DNA of 40,657 nucleotides from Nitrospirota bacterium (lineage in GTDB: Bacteria > Nitrospirota > Thermodesulfovibrionia > Thermodesulfovibrionales > UBA1546): positions 1-40,657 of the forward strand of contig JACQXE010000030.1 in assembly GCA_016208915.1 (NCBI GenBank), in the 5' to 3' direction. Position numbers and translations under genes: made by a program. Shown here piece by piece: positions 18,009 to 25,558 of the stretch (position 1 is the first letter of the stretch; every line of letters starts with the position of its first letter). The notes beneath the pieces are model-generated. The model was not told the origin of the DNA and did no database searches. It saw only the letters and a list, made by a program, of their open reading frames with translations.

Positions 18009-18088
18009 GGCAAACCCTTCAACTTTTTGTAAAAGGCATCTCTGAGAAAAGAGGAATTGATAAAAATCTGTGGGCGAAAAAATTCATC
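18009..18088 (+). pseudogene. Remnant of a serine recombinase 3' end
   Basis: These about 80 bases encode [20 protein letters not shown] then WAKKFI, almost identical to residues about 390-415 of the intact recombinase at 14986-16452, but on the opposite strand and about 2.6 kb away. At the DNA level the match is close to 90 percent by eye. Both ends stop abruptly. It is the scar of a second, related element that sat in this locus in inverted orientation. Confidence 0.8.
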
Positions 18089-18110
18089 ATGGTTCGACGT
18101 TGCTCACCAT
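18089..18110 (-). repeat. REP-like stem-loop r2
   Basis: On the minus strand ATGG...CCAT arms enclose GAGCAACGTCGA (loop motif GAGC-N3-GTCGA). It begins where the recombinase remnant ends. With r3 it forms a larger inverted repeat of about 19 bases (17 matching) around a 38-base spacer. Confidence 0.65.
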
Positions 18111-18148
18111 TTCCAAATACAGATCTATTAGATATAATGTCATACTGG

Positions 18149-18170
18149 ATAGTGAGCAAGGTCGAACTAT
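18149..18170 (+). repeat. REP-like stem-loop r3, containing the GIY-YIG start
   Basis: ATAGT (18149-18153) and ACTAT (18166-18170) arms enclose GAGCAAGGTCGA. The ATG of the GIY-YIG gene is at 18169-18171, so its first two bases are the end of the stem. No Shine-Dalgarno site is seen between stem and ATG. Confidence 0.7.
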
Positions 18171-18447
18171 GTGGACTGTATATATTCTCAGGTGCAGCGA
18201 TGGTTCATTTTACGTTGGATTGACAAATGACTTAAAACAGCGTATTCGAGATCATCAATCCGGCGATGGAGCTCAATATACACGTGCACGCCTTCCAGTT
18301 AGCCTCAAATATTCAGAAGGATTCAAATCAAAAAAAGAAGCAGAGAATCGTGAGCATCAATTGAAACGTTGGTCAAAAGCAAAGAAAGAAGCACTTATAA
18401 AGAGCGATATGGCAAAATTGCGACAGTTATCTCGAAATAAATCCTGA
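18169..18447 (+). CDS. GIY-YIG nuclease of the UPF0213/YhbQ type
   Basis: A 92-residue single-domain GIY-YIG protein, [20 protein letters not shown]: the two-strand signature reads VYI...FYVGLT, the conserved arginine is in [11 protein letters not shown], and the metal-ligand glutamate is in [16 protein letters not shown]. Such proteins cleave DNA or RNA; this small class has no firmly known role. The longer frame from 18070 is rejected because its first 33 codons are recombinase remnant and REP sequence. The start codon lies in REP r3 and the stop TGA (18445-18447) in REP r4, so the gene is exactly bracketed by repeats. Confidence 0.88.
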   Translation: MWTVYILRCSDGSFYVGLTNDLKQRIRDHQSGDGAQYTRARLPVSLKYSEGFKSKKEAENREHQLKRWSKAKKEALIKSDMAKLRQLSRNKS

Positions 18448-18461
18448 GCTTGTCGAAGGGT
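18441..18461 (+). repeat. REP-like stem-loop r4, containing the GIY-YIG stop
   Basis: CCT (18443-18445) and AGG (18457-18459) arms enclose GAGCTTGTCGA; the gene's stop codon is formed by the T of the left arm and the first two loop bases. The loop core matches r1 exactly and r2/r3 with one substitution block. Confidence 0.7.
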
Positions 18462-18483
18462 TAATATGGGCGGCGGGAATATT
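18461..18483 (+). repeat. 23-base G-rich motif shared with 28678-28700
   Basis: The 23 bases around TATGGGCGGCGGGAATATT are identical, in reverse complement, to 28678-28700. The tail of quadruplex-duplex copy A (TGGGCGGGGGAAAATATTC) is similar. The shared motif links the two structured non-coding clusters, 10 kb apart. Confidence 0.75.
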
Positions 18484-18503
18484 TTTATAAGTCTTTATTT
18501 TTC

Positions 18504-18532
18504 TTTGATTTTTCTGATAAAGTAGTTATAAT
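18504..18532 (+). promoter_or_regulatory. Candidate promoter of the transporter locus
   Basis: TTTGAT at 18504-18509 and a perfect TATAAT at 18527-18532 are 17 bases apart, 52 bases before the start of the binding-protein gene. Confidence 0.55.
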
Positions 18533-18584
18533 TTAACCAACTATTTTTACTCATAACTCTGAACTTTAAAATATGGAGGGTATT

Positions 18585-19670
18585 ATGAAAAGAATTAAGC
18601 ATAAGCCTTTAGCAGTCCTTATAGTAATTTCTCTAATCGTAGCTTCTTTGATGGTCTTTTCTTTTGGGTGTATGAAGAAAGAGGAGAAAGAGATAAAGAT
18701 AGGGGCAATATTGCCTTTGACTGGGGATTTTGCAATTTTGGGGGAGGAGATAAAAAAAGGTATTGAACTTGCTATAGAAGAAACAAAAAGTACTGGTTTG
18801 CCTTTAATCGTATTTTACGAAGATGACCAAAGCTTGTCTCCGGTGGCTGGTGTTAACGCAGCGAATAAATTGATCACTGTAAATAAAATCGATGTTGGGC
18901 TGACGATGATAGTTGAGGAATCGCGGCCTATTTCTTCATTTTTTGGAAAGAGTAAAGTTCCACTTATAGTTTTATGGGATAGTAATAAATTTATTAAAGA
19001 AGATGGTGAATATATTTTTAGCAATGGGTTTTCAACAGAAAAAGCTGGCGAGAAGATGGCAGAGTTTGCTTTTTCCAAATTAGGCTTAAGAAAGTTTGCA
19101 ATTATAAAACATGTAGACCCATGGGCTGAAATTATTTCTGAATCGGTTGAAACTAAAATTAGAAATTCGGGTGGAACAATAGTTCTTAAAGAAACTTTAC
19201 AGCCTACGGATACAGATTATCGAACTGCTATTTCCAAAATTAAAAAGGCAGGCCCCGATAGTGTTTATGTTGCATTAGTCCCCCCAAACTCTTCTCTCTT
19301 TCTAATCCAAGCTAAAGAATTAGGGGTGCGAGTTCCGCTTTTAACAGGTGATGCATTGATACAACAGGTCATTGATGCTGCAGGCAAATCAGCAGAGGGA
19401 GCTTATTTGACAAATATTTATACAGAGTCTAACAATGCGACTTTATTGACCGAGAAATATAAAAATAAGTACAAAAAAGCTCCTTTCGATATTGCCCTTG
19501 TTTCTTTCGGTTACGATGGAATAATGAAAGTTGCCGAAGCGATGAAACTTCATAAAAGAACGCTTCAAGAGGCTTTGATTTCAATTTTTGGTGAAAACCG
19601 ATCTGCCGATAGGATAGAGAAAATATATAGGATTATCAACGGAAAACCTGTAGAAGTAGAAGTTGAGTAA
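18585..19670 (+). CDS. Substrate-binding lipoprotein of a Liv-type ABC transporter
   Basis: This 361-residue protein starts at ATG 18585, set by GGAGG five bases upstream; an ATG at 18573 overlaps that site and is not used. The lipobox FSFGC lies after a hydrophobic leader. The mature protein is a type I periplasmic-binding-protein fold: IGAILPLTGDFAILGEEIKKG, then ITVNKIDVGLTMIVEESRPI and TDTDYRTAISKIKKAGPDSV. It should capture a branched-chain amino acid, amide or similar small ligand for the LivHMGF components encoded from 23039 to 26255. Its ligand is not predictable here. Confidence 0.87.
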   Translation: MKRIKHKPLAVLIVISLIVASLMVFSFGCMKKEEKEIKIGAILPLTGDFAILGEEIKKGIELAIEETKSTGLPLIVFYEDDQSLSPVAGVNAANKLITVNKIDVGLTMIVEESRPISSFFGKSKVPLIVLWDSNKFIKEDGEYIFSNGFSTEKAGEKMAEFAFSKLGLRKFAIIKHVDPWAEIISESVETKIRNSGGTIVLKETLQPTDTDYRTAISKIKKAGPDSVYVALVPPNSSLFLIQAKELGVRVPLLTGDALIQQVIDAAGKSAEGAYLTNIYTESNNATLLTEKYKNKYKKAPFDIALVSFGYDGIMKVAEAMKLHKRTLQEALISIFGENRSADRIEKIYRIINGKPVEVEVE

Positions 19671-19694
19671 GTATAATCAAAGGGGGTAAATAGA

Positions 19695-20876
19695 ATGAGC
19701 CTGCAAGACTTAACTGAAATTGAAGATTTAGTATCCTACGAAATCTTAAAGAGGGAGGAAGCAAAAGCACCCTACATCATGCAAGGAAATCCTGAGGATA
19801 AAACTCTGGATATCTATCACCTTATTTTAGCACCAACGCATGCATGTAATTTGAGATGTAAACATTGCTATCTGCCGGATCATACCGAAGAGTTTCTTCC
19901 AAAGGATGTTGCCTTAAGAATAGTTGATGAATGGAGCGAAATTGTTTTGGAAGAGCGCGGCCAATACGGCGGCATCTTTCACGTTAAGGGCGGCGAACCT
20001 TTTATGGTGCCGTATCTCGAAGATGTACTGGATAGGTTATCGGAGCTACAATCTCTCCGCTTGATGATGACGACTAATGGTACCTTTGTAGATGAGAATA
20101 TTTTTAGAATGCTTTATAGTTGCAATGACGCACTCAATGGGCATGTCACTATTATTGTATCATTGGATGGTGCTACTGAAAAGACACATGCAATACTTAG
20201 AGGAAAGGGACAGTTCGCAAAGACTCTAAAGTTTCTTGAAAGGCTTCAAAAATATGGATTGTCTTTTTACTTAAATTGCGTACTCCATAAGGGAAATATT
20301 CATGAGCTTTCAGAATATATTGATATTGCCAATGCTTATGGTGCTTGTCAGGTGAATTTTTTGTCTTTCGTTCCACGAGGTATGGGATCTGACTTACGTC
20401 TATTTCAGATTCCTCATCTTGATGTCTATAAGCACCTCTCTAAAATTTATGAAAATGCCGATGAGGCAACCAGAAAGTTACTCGCGGGAAGTTTACCACA
20501 CATAAAACATAGAGAAACTTATGAGCACTGTCAGACGTCGAACGAATGTGTGGCGGCGTATCAGGGGCTCTTTTATATAACTCCAGATGGATATGTTTAT
20601 CCCTGTCCAAATATAGTCTCTACTGAATTTACTATTGGTAATGTCTGCCGAGAAAATCTTCGAGACATTTCGGATAATCGTGTTGCTCTTTATAAAAAAA
20701 TTAATCCTTACGCCGGGGCTTATCTATGTGCTGGCGAAAAAATGCTTTATGAGAGAAACAAAGATTTATCATGCGTGAATATGATTTATGATCTTCAGAA
20801 GAATCTTTCCAAGAATCATCATAGTACTAAATTGGAATCTCTGACCACATCTTATTGTTTTAATAGGAATTGGTAA
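19695..20876 (+). CDS. Radical SAM/SPASM-domain protein
   Basis: This 393-residue protein has the radical SAM cluster motif CNLRCKHC (about residues 52-59) with HVKGGEPFMVPYLEDVL and MTTNGTFVDE, giving a TIM-barrel-like core to about residue 250. A C-terminal SPASM region carries further cysteines (HCQTSNECVAAYQ, YPCPN, YLCAGEK, LSCVN) for auxiliary clusters. SPASM proteins usually modify peptides, or form links in RiPPs and enzyme cofactors. It lies between a binding protein and a membrane protein of a transporter locus; no precursor peptide is evident nearby. The tail ends SYCFNRNW. Confidence 0.88.
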   Translation: MSLQDLTEIEDLVSYEILKREEAKAPYIMQGNPEDKTLDIYHLILAPTHACNLRCKHCYLPDHTEEFLPKDVALRIVDEWSEIVLEERGQYGGIFHVKGGEPFMVPYLEDVLDRLSELQSLRLMMTTNGTFVDENIFRMLYSCNDALNGHVTIIVSLDGATEKTHAILRGKGQFAKTLKFLERLQKYGLSFYLNCVLHKGNIHELSEYIDIANAYGACQVNFLSFVPRGMGSDLRLFQIPHLDVYKHLSKIYENADEATRKLLAGSLPHIKHRETYEHCQTSNECVAAYQGLFYITPDGYVYPCPNIVSTEFTIGNVCRENLRDISDNRVALYKKINPYAGAYLCAGEKMLYERNKDLSCVNMIYDLQKNLSKNHHSTKLESLTTSYCFNRNW

Positions 20877-20891
20877 ATTGGAGGTCTTGTG

Positions 20892-21560
20892 ATGGATAAA
20901 ACGCTCAATTTTATAGCGCAACATATTTTAGGAAGGCTGGTATATCGCATAGCTATTGGAATAATAATTATTGTTGTAATTACTATTATGACACTACAAA
21001 AAATTTCTGATGAACCTTCGACACGTTATTTTCAGAATATCTGGATATTTGCTGGATTCATAATCACATTACTAATAACTGGATTTTCACTACTTCATAT
21101 TACTTATAACAGTTTCGATAAACTTGTTCCTGCATTAAAACCAGTTATAGCTTTTTGTGGTTTAGGATTTCTTGCATTAATTGTTTTAGTAGCGTTTGGA
21201 CTAGGAAGCGGGATGTTGCAGAACTGGCCAACATTCGTTTTTAATTTATTAGCTATTGCGATTTCTATTTATATCTTCGTAATGGATTATTTACTTAAGA
21301 AATCAGGATATTTCCCTCTTGTCACGGATTCTTGGAACTTTGTTTTTGAATTCGATATAGGCATTATTATAGCAGTCGTTCTGGTTGTTATCTTTGGACA
21401 TATTATCGAAGGATTTCATGGAAAATTTGTAGCAGCAGGGTTTATCGGTGGAGCTACTGCTTTTCAACTATTGATAGCAAATGTTTTATTTAACCCCATT
21501 TATTACGAAATTAAAGAGGAGGGGAACAAACAAGCTATTATTAAGGAAAATAATAAATGA
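20892..21560 (+). CDS. Multi-pass membrane protein of unknown function
   Basis: This 222-residue protein has about six predicted membrane segments (for example IAIGIIIIVVITIMTL, IWIFAGFIITLLITGF, VIAFCGLGFLALIVLVAFGLG, IGIIIAVVLVVIFGHII) and a charged, cytoplasmic tail. ATG 20892 is chosen because GGAGG lies seven bases before it; GTG at 20889 is in the same frame. I recognise no family. It directly follows the radical SAM gene (15-base gap), which suggests an operon, and it might serve as transport or membrane partner for that gene's product. Confidence 0.7.
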   Translation: MDKTLNFIAQHILGRLVYRIAIGIIIIVVITIMTLQKISDEPSTRYFQNIWIFAGFIITLLITGFSLLHITYNSFDKLVPALKPVIAFCGLGFLALIVLVAFGLGSGMLQNWPTFVFNLLAIAISIYIFVMDYLLKKSGYFPLVTDSWNFVFEFDIGIIIAVVLVVIFGHIIEGFHGKFVAAGFIGGATAFQLLIANVLFNPIYYEIKEEGNKQAIIKENNK

Positions 21561-21575
21561 CATCAAAAACAAAAT

Positions 21576-21650
21576 ATGCTTAATCAACTCTTCTTAAACG
21601 GCCTTATCGCAGGCTCTATCTATGCCCTCATAACCCTCGGCTTCAATTGA
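21576..21650 (+). pseudogene. Truncated 5' end of a second livH
   Basis: Twenty-four codons encode MLNQLFLNGLIAGSIYALIT then LGFN and a stop. They match the start of livH at 23039 (MFNQLLLNGIIAGSIYALIA) but the DNA differs at about a quarter of positions, so this is a diverged paralogue rather than a recent duplication. The stop codon TGA is the first three bases of the 8-bp tandem array, which cut the gene. Confidence 0.85.
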
Positions 21651-21735
21651 GTTTATGAGTTTATGAGTTGGTGAGTTAATGAGTTAATGGGTTAATAGGT
21701 TGATGAGTTGATGGGTTCATGAGTTAGGGAGTAAA
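21648..21735 (+). repeat. Octanucleotide tandem array TGAGTTNA x11
   Basis: Eleven 8-base units run without gaps: TGAGTTTA twice, TGAGTTGG, TGAGTTAA twice, TGGGTTAA, TAGGTTGA, TGAGTTGA, TGGGTTCA, TGAGTTAG, GGAGTAAA. It starts inside the livH remnant and marks the left border of inserted toxin-antitoxin genes. Confidence 0.9.
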
Positions 21736-21810
21736 ATGGGAAATGCAGACTTTAGACTGTAGACATGAAACTTAGGAGAACAGACTTTATAAAAGAGAGA
21801 GGTGAGTTTT

Positions 21811-22006
21811 ATGAAACTAAGAGTGGTAATAGAGCCTGACGAGGATGTTTTTGTTGCATATTGCCCTGAGTTGCCCGGATGTGTAACATATGGTAAGACT
21901 GAAAAAGAGGCGCGTAAAAATATTGTTTGAGGCTATTGAGTTATATTTAAGACCTTCAAAAGAAGAAATGGCAAAGGATGCTAAAGTTATTGAGGTTGCT
22001 GTTTAA
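21811..22006 (+). pseudogene. HicB-family antitoxin, frameshifted
   Basis: The reading MKLRVVIEPDEDVFVAYCPE then LPGCVTYGKTEKEARKNIV is a classical HicB/UPF0150 N-terminus. The frame hits TGA at 21928, but removing one T from GTTTGAGG restores EAIELYLRPSKEEMAKDAKV then IEVAV and a stop at 22004-22006. The frameshift therefore comes from an extra T. An assembly or sequencing error cannot be excluded. No HicA toxin gene is adjacent. Confidence 0.8.
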
Positions 22007-22011
22007 TATAG

Positions 22012-22344
22012 ATGCAGAATCTCAAATCTCTTTACAAAGAAACGAAAAAGAACTTTGACGGTCTTGAAAAGGAAATCGTTGATTGTTATGTTTCCTTCTT
22101 AAGGAAAGTGGCAAAATATTATCTACAGCAAGGCAGAAGGGTATTTTTCAGTGAGAATCGGGTAGTTCATTGGGGTGAAGGAAATTTTGGATGGCTTTTG
22201 ATCGAAGGAAAGGAAGAGACAGATGAGGTATTCGGAGAATATATTTCAGAGATTCGATTTGAGCCTAAAATCAATGAAAAAACTATAAAAGGTTATACAG
22301 AAATCAAAAAGGATAATCTTGGAGCCATAGGGTACGGCATTTGA
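22012..22344 (+). CDS. Hypothetical protein
   Basis: A 110-residue protein beginning MQNLKSLYKETKKNFDGLEK, charged, with no membrane segment and one W-rich central stretch (VVHWGEGNFGWLLIEGKEE). I do not recognise a family. It starts six bases after the hicB remnant and precedes a DUF4258 gene, so it may belong to the inserted toxin-antitoxin cluster. No start site other than the ATG is better supported. Confidence 0.55.
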   Translation: MQNLKSLYKETKKNFDGLEKEIVDCYVSFLRKVAKYYLQQGRRVFFSENRVVHWGEGNFGWLLIEGKEETDEVFGEYISEIRFEPKINEKTIKGYTEIKKDNLGAIGYGI

Positions 22345-22396
22345 TCAAAATGCTATGATTACTGATTCAGACAAGATATAAGGAGAATAGTAACAT

Positions 22397-22714
22397 TTGA
22401 TACCCATTGAGAAGATTAGAAGTTTTATTGAAAACGAAGACTATGAATTTTACGTTCACGCTATCACTGAAGCAAAAAAAGACGGTATTGAGCCTGAAGA
22501 CATAATTTATGTATTACTTACCGGCAAAATCACTGAATCGTACCCGGAACGCGAAAGAGTTCTGGTCTATGGGGAGATGATCAATAGAGTGCCGTTGCAT
22601 GTAGTTTGCAACTACTCTGATCCGACTTTGATGTATATTGTCACGGCGTATATTCCTTCGGATGATGAATGGACATGCAATTATCAAAAACGCAAAAAAG
22701 GAGGGAAAAGATAA
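22397..22714 (+). CDS. DUF4258 protein, probable toxin of a TA pair
   Basis: This 105-residue protein, probably starting at TTG 22397, has the DUF4258 pattern: YEFYVHAITEAKKDGIEPED, a central VLLTGKITESYPE segment and a hydrophobic YIVTAYIPSDDEW end. DUF4258 proteins resemble RelE/MqsR-like RNases and usually pair with YgiT-type zinc-finger proteins. The TAA stop shares its last A with the ATG of the next gene, giving translational coupling. A second, minus-strand copy of the pair is at 39600-40126. Confidence 0.82.
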   Translation: MIPIEKIRSFIENEDYEFYVHAITEAKKDGIEPEDIIYVLLTGKITESYPERERVLVYGEMINRVPLHVVCNYSDPTLMYIVTAYIPSDDEWTCNYQKRKKGGKR

Positions 22715-22986
22715 TGCTTAAAGAAAAAAGGAGATTGTGCCCGGAATGCAAGGGGCAAATAGAGCCTGGACATACCGATATGGTTTATGAATTAAAAGGC
22801 ATCAAAATAACGATCAAGTATGTTACTGCCAACATTTGCAGCAAGTGTGGACAATCCTTTGTCTCAGGCCATGTAGCGGAAGAAGTCAACCGCCTTGTAA
22901 ACAGAGTCAATGAGGATGTTAACAGTTTCATTAAAACTCAGCCCGAAACCGGCAAAAGACACAAGGAAGTTGCAATTGCAGTGTAG
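22714..22986 (+). CDS. YgiT-type zinc-finger antitoxin
   Basis: This 90-residue protein has an N-terminal zinc ribbon, with CPECKG and CSKCGQ (CxxC pairs about 30 residues apart), followed by a helical part. This is the MqsA/YgiT zinc-finger half, without a full HTH. ATG 22714 is used because it follows AGGAGGGAAAAGATA; a frame from 22669 is merely the DUF4258 tail. It would neutralise the DUF4258 protein and perhaps regulate the pair. Confidence 0.82.
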   Translation: MLKEKRRLCPECKGQIEPGHTDMVYELKGIKITIKYVTANICSKCGQSFVSGHVAEEVNRLVNRVNEDVNSFIKTQPETGKRHKEVAIAV

Positions 22987-23038
22987 ATGAAAAAATGCTT
23001 GCTGACATCAAAAAATAGCAGAGTGCAAGGAAGAATAG

Positions 23039-23916
23039 ATGTTTAACCAATTATTATTAAACGGCATTATCGCAGGCAGCATATATGCCCTCATCGCTAT
23101 CGGCTTTGCCGTCATCTACAAAACCGTTCGTTTCTTCCATTTTGCTCATGGTGTTGTCTATACAGCAGGGGCATATTTTGCCTATAGTCTCTCAATCTCT
23201 TTAGGTATAAATCCAATCCTGTCTTTTTTTTTGCCTCAATCCTTTCAGCCATCTTCGGCATAGCCATTGATAGGATTGTCTATTTTCCTCTGAGAAAAAG
23301 CAACTCTCCGGGATTGGTCTTTCTCATAGCCTCATTCGGTATATTCATATTCATTCAAAACCTTCTCCAGCTTCTATACGGAGCACAAATACTCACTTTA
23401 AGAACCGGGCCTGTTGTTGAAGGCTATCAGATATTCTCGGCAGTCATAACACCAATACAGATACTTATCCTTTCTGCTTCACTAATAATCTTTGCAGTTC
23501 TCTGGTTTATTGTGGACAGAACAAAGATGGGAAAAGCAATCAGGGCGGTGGCGGATGACCCGGTTGGTGCAAGCGTTTCAGGTATTTATCCTGAGAAGGT
23601 TATCCTTTATGCATTCGGTATTGGCTCTGCCCTTGCAGGCATGGCAGGGATTTTAATCTCTCTTGAAACAAATATAGAGCCTACCATGGGACTGAATGCA
23701 ATCCTCAAGGGGATTATTGCCTCTATCATCGGCGGCATCGGTAGTATTCCGGGTGCAGTGCTTGGAGGTTTCTTCCTCGGCATAGTTGAAAACCTTGGTA
23801 TCTGGAAGATTCAGGCTGGATGGAAAGACACTATCGCATTTGCAGTTCTTATAATTTTTCTCTTATTGAGGCCCCAGGGCATACTTGGAAATAAAACAGA
23901 TAAGGAAAGATTCTGA
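23039..23916 (+). pseudogene. livH: LivH-type ABC permease with one-base frameshift
   Basis: The two frames (23039-23263 and 23281-23916) together give a normal LivH of about 292 residues: MFNQLLLNGIIAGSIYALIA, then DRTKMGKAIRAVADDP and IIGGIGSIPGAVLGGFFLGI. They are joined by a run of nine T at 23224-23232; a tenth T restores a continuous frame reading SFFFASILSAIFGIAIDRIV. The gene is either broken, decoded by slippage, or affected by a homopolymer error. livM overlaps its stop by one base (TGATG). It forms the channel with LivM. Confidence 0.85.
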
Positions 23917-24785
23917 TGGAATATTTTTTACATATAATCATAATCTCAGGCATCTATATAATTCTTACCCTCAGCCTTAACCTCATAGTTGGCTTTACAG
24001 GACTTCCTGCTTTAGGGCATATTGCCTTTGCCTGCGTCGGCGCTTATACATCAAGTCTCCTTGCATTAAATTATGGCATATCACCATGGATTGGGCTTGT
24101 TATCGGAGCATGGTTTGCTTCTATACTCGGACTTATTATCGGTTTTCCTTCAATAAGGCTGAAAGGCGATTATCTCGCCCTTGCAACTTTTGGCTTCGGG
24201 GTGATTGTCTATTCTGTATCGAAAAACTGGGTTGATTTAACAAGGGGGCCGATGGGTCTGCCCGGAATACCGAAGTTTTCATTTCTTGGTTTTGAGCTTC
24301 AGCCTGTATGGGCTTATTTAGTGTTAGTCATAGCATTTGTTTTTATCACAGCATTTGTGATTAACAGGATTATAGATTCTCCCTTTGGCAGAATCCTGAA
24401 AAGCATCAGGGAAGATGAGATAGCAAGTATTTCAATAGGCAAGAACGTTAACAAATATAAACTCACTGTTTTTGTCATCGGGGCATTTTTTGCAGGTATT
24501 GCAGGAAGTTTGTATGCCCATTATATAACTTTCATTGACCCTTCAAGCTTTACTGTCATGGAATCTATCGCTGTTCTTTTAATGGTTGTTTTTGGCGGGA
24601 TGGGAAGCATCAAGGGTTCTTTTATAGGCGCTTTAATACTTGTGATATTCCCTGAAATGCTCAGATTTCTGGGAATGCCGAGTTCAATAGCAGCGCCGCT
24701 CAGACAAATGATTTACGGACTGCTTTTAATTGTTTTAATGATTAAGAGACCACAGGGAATTATAGGGAGATATAGGTTTAAGTAA
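23916..24785 (+). CDS. livM: LivM-type branched-chain amino-acid ABC permease
   Basis: This 289-residue protein has around eight membrane segments and the family motifs [26 protein letters not shown] and [22 protein letters not shown]-like (actual [19 protein letters not shown]). It dimerises with LivH to form the transmembrane channel. It overlaps livH by one base and livG by one base. Confidence 0.93.
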   Translation: MEYFLHIIIISGIYIILTLSLNLIVGFTGLPALGHIAFACVGAYTSSLLALNYGISPWIGLVIGAWFASILGLIIGFPSIRLKGDYLALATFGFGVIVYSVSKNWVDLTRGPMGLPGIPKFSFLGFELQPVWAYLVLVIAFVFITAFVINRIIDSPFGRILKSIREDEIASISIGKNVNKYKLTVFVIGAFFAGIAGSLYAHYITFIDPSSFTVMESIAVLLMVVFGGMGSIKGSFIGALILVIFPEMLRFLGMPSSIAAPLRQMIYGLLLIVLMIKRPQGIIGRYRFK

Positions 24786-25558
24786 TGGAAATACTTCAGA
24801 TAAGAAATCTATCCAAAACCTTTGATGGAATAAGGGCAGTTGATGACATTTCATTCGGAGTTGAAAAGGGGACAATCACTGCCCTCATAGGTCCTAATGG
24901 CTCAGGAAAGACAGTAACTTTTAATCTGATTACCGGCTTTTACAGACCAACAACAGGCAAAATCTATTTTAAAGAAAGAGACATTACATATCTTGCTCCT
25001 CACAAAATTTTTAATCTCGGTATTGGCAGGACATTTCAGAACATACGCTTATTCCCACAGATGACGGTGCTTGATAATGTAATGCTGGGTCTTGAATATA
25101 ATAACGGAGAGAGTCTTTCTGCAGCAATATTTAAAGCACCTGCAATGCTCAGGGAAGAAAAAGAGAACAAAGAGAAGGCGATGGAACTCCTTAACACCGT
25201 TGGACTCGTGGAGAAAAGGGATGAGTTTGCAGGAAATCTTTCTCATGGACAGAGAAGGCTGCTTGAGATAGCAAGGACTCTTGGGACTGATTCTGAATTC
25301 TATCTCTTTGATGAACCCACAGCAGGGGTGTTTCCAAATACTATACCTAAGCTTCTTGATATTATTGAAGGGCTTAAAGCTTCAGGCAAAACAATTCTCT
25401 TTATAGAACATAACATGAAAGTCGTGATGGATATTTCAGATAATATTATTGTGCTTAACCACGGGCAGAAGATTGCCGAGGGCACTCCTTCTGAAATACA
25501 GCACAATGAAACCGTGCTTGATGCTTACATGGGGAAAAGGAGAAAAATTGTTGCTTGA
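24785..25558 (+). CDS. livG: LivG-type ABC transporter ATPase
   Basis: This 257-residue ATPase has Walker A GPNGSGKT (about 37-44), the family insert [21 protein letters not shown], signature [16 protein letters not shown], and Walker [10 protein letters not shown] followed by the switch histidine in [10 protein letters not shown]. It powers uptake with LivF. The phrase LSHGQ replaces the usual LSYGQ or LPYGQ. It overlaps livM by one base, and its 3' end overlaps the livF start. Confidence 0.93.
   Translation: MEILQIRNLSKTFDGIRAVDDISFGVEKGTITALIGPNGSGKTVTFNLITGFYRPTTGKIYFKERDITYLAPHKIFNLGIGRTFQNIRLFPQMTVLDNVMLGLEYNNGESLSAAIFKAPAMLREEKENKEKAMELLNTVGLVEKRDEFAGNLSHGQRRLLEIARTLGTDSEFYLFDEPTAGVFPNTIPKLLDIIEGLKASGKTILFIEHNMKVVMDISDNIIVLNHGQKIAEGTPSEIQHNETVLDAYMGKRRKIVA

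Noticed and set aside
17954-18223. An 89-codon frame across the island
   Set aside because: Its only recognisable part is the recombinase remnant; the rest is REP and out-of-frame GIY-YIG sequence.
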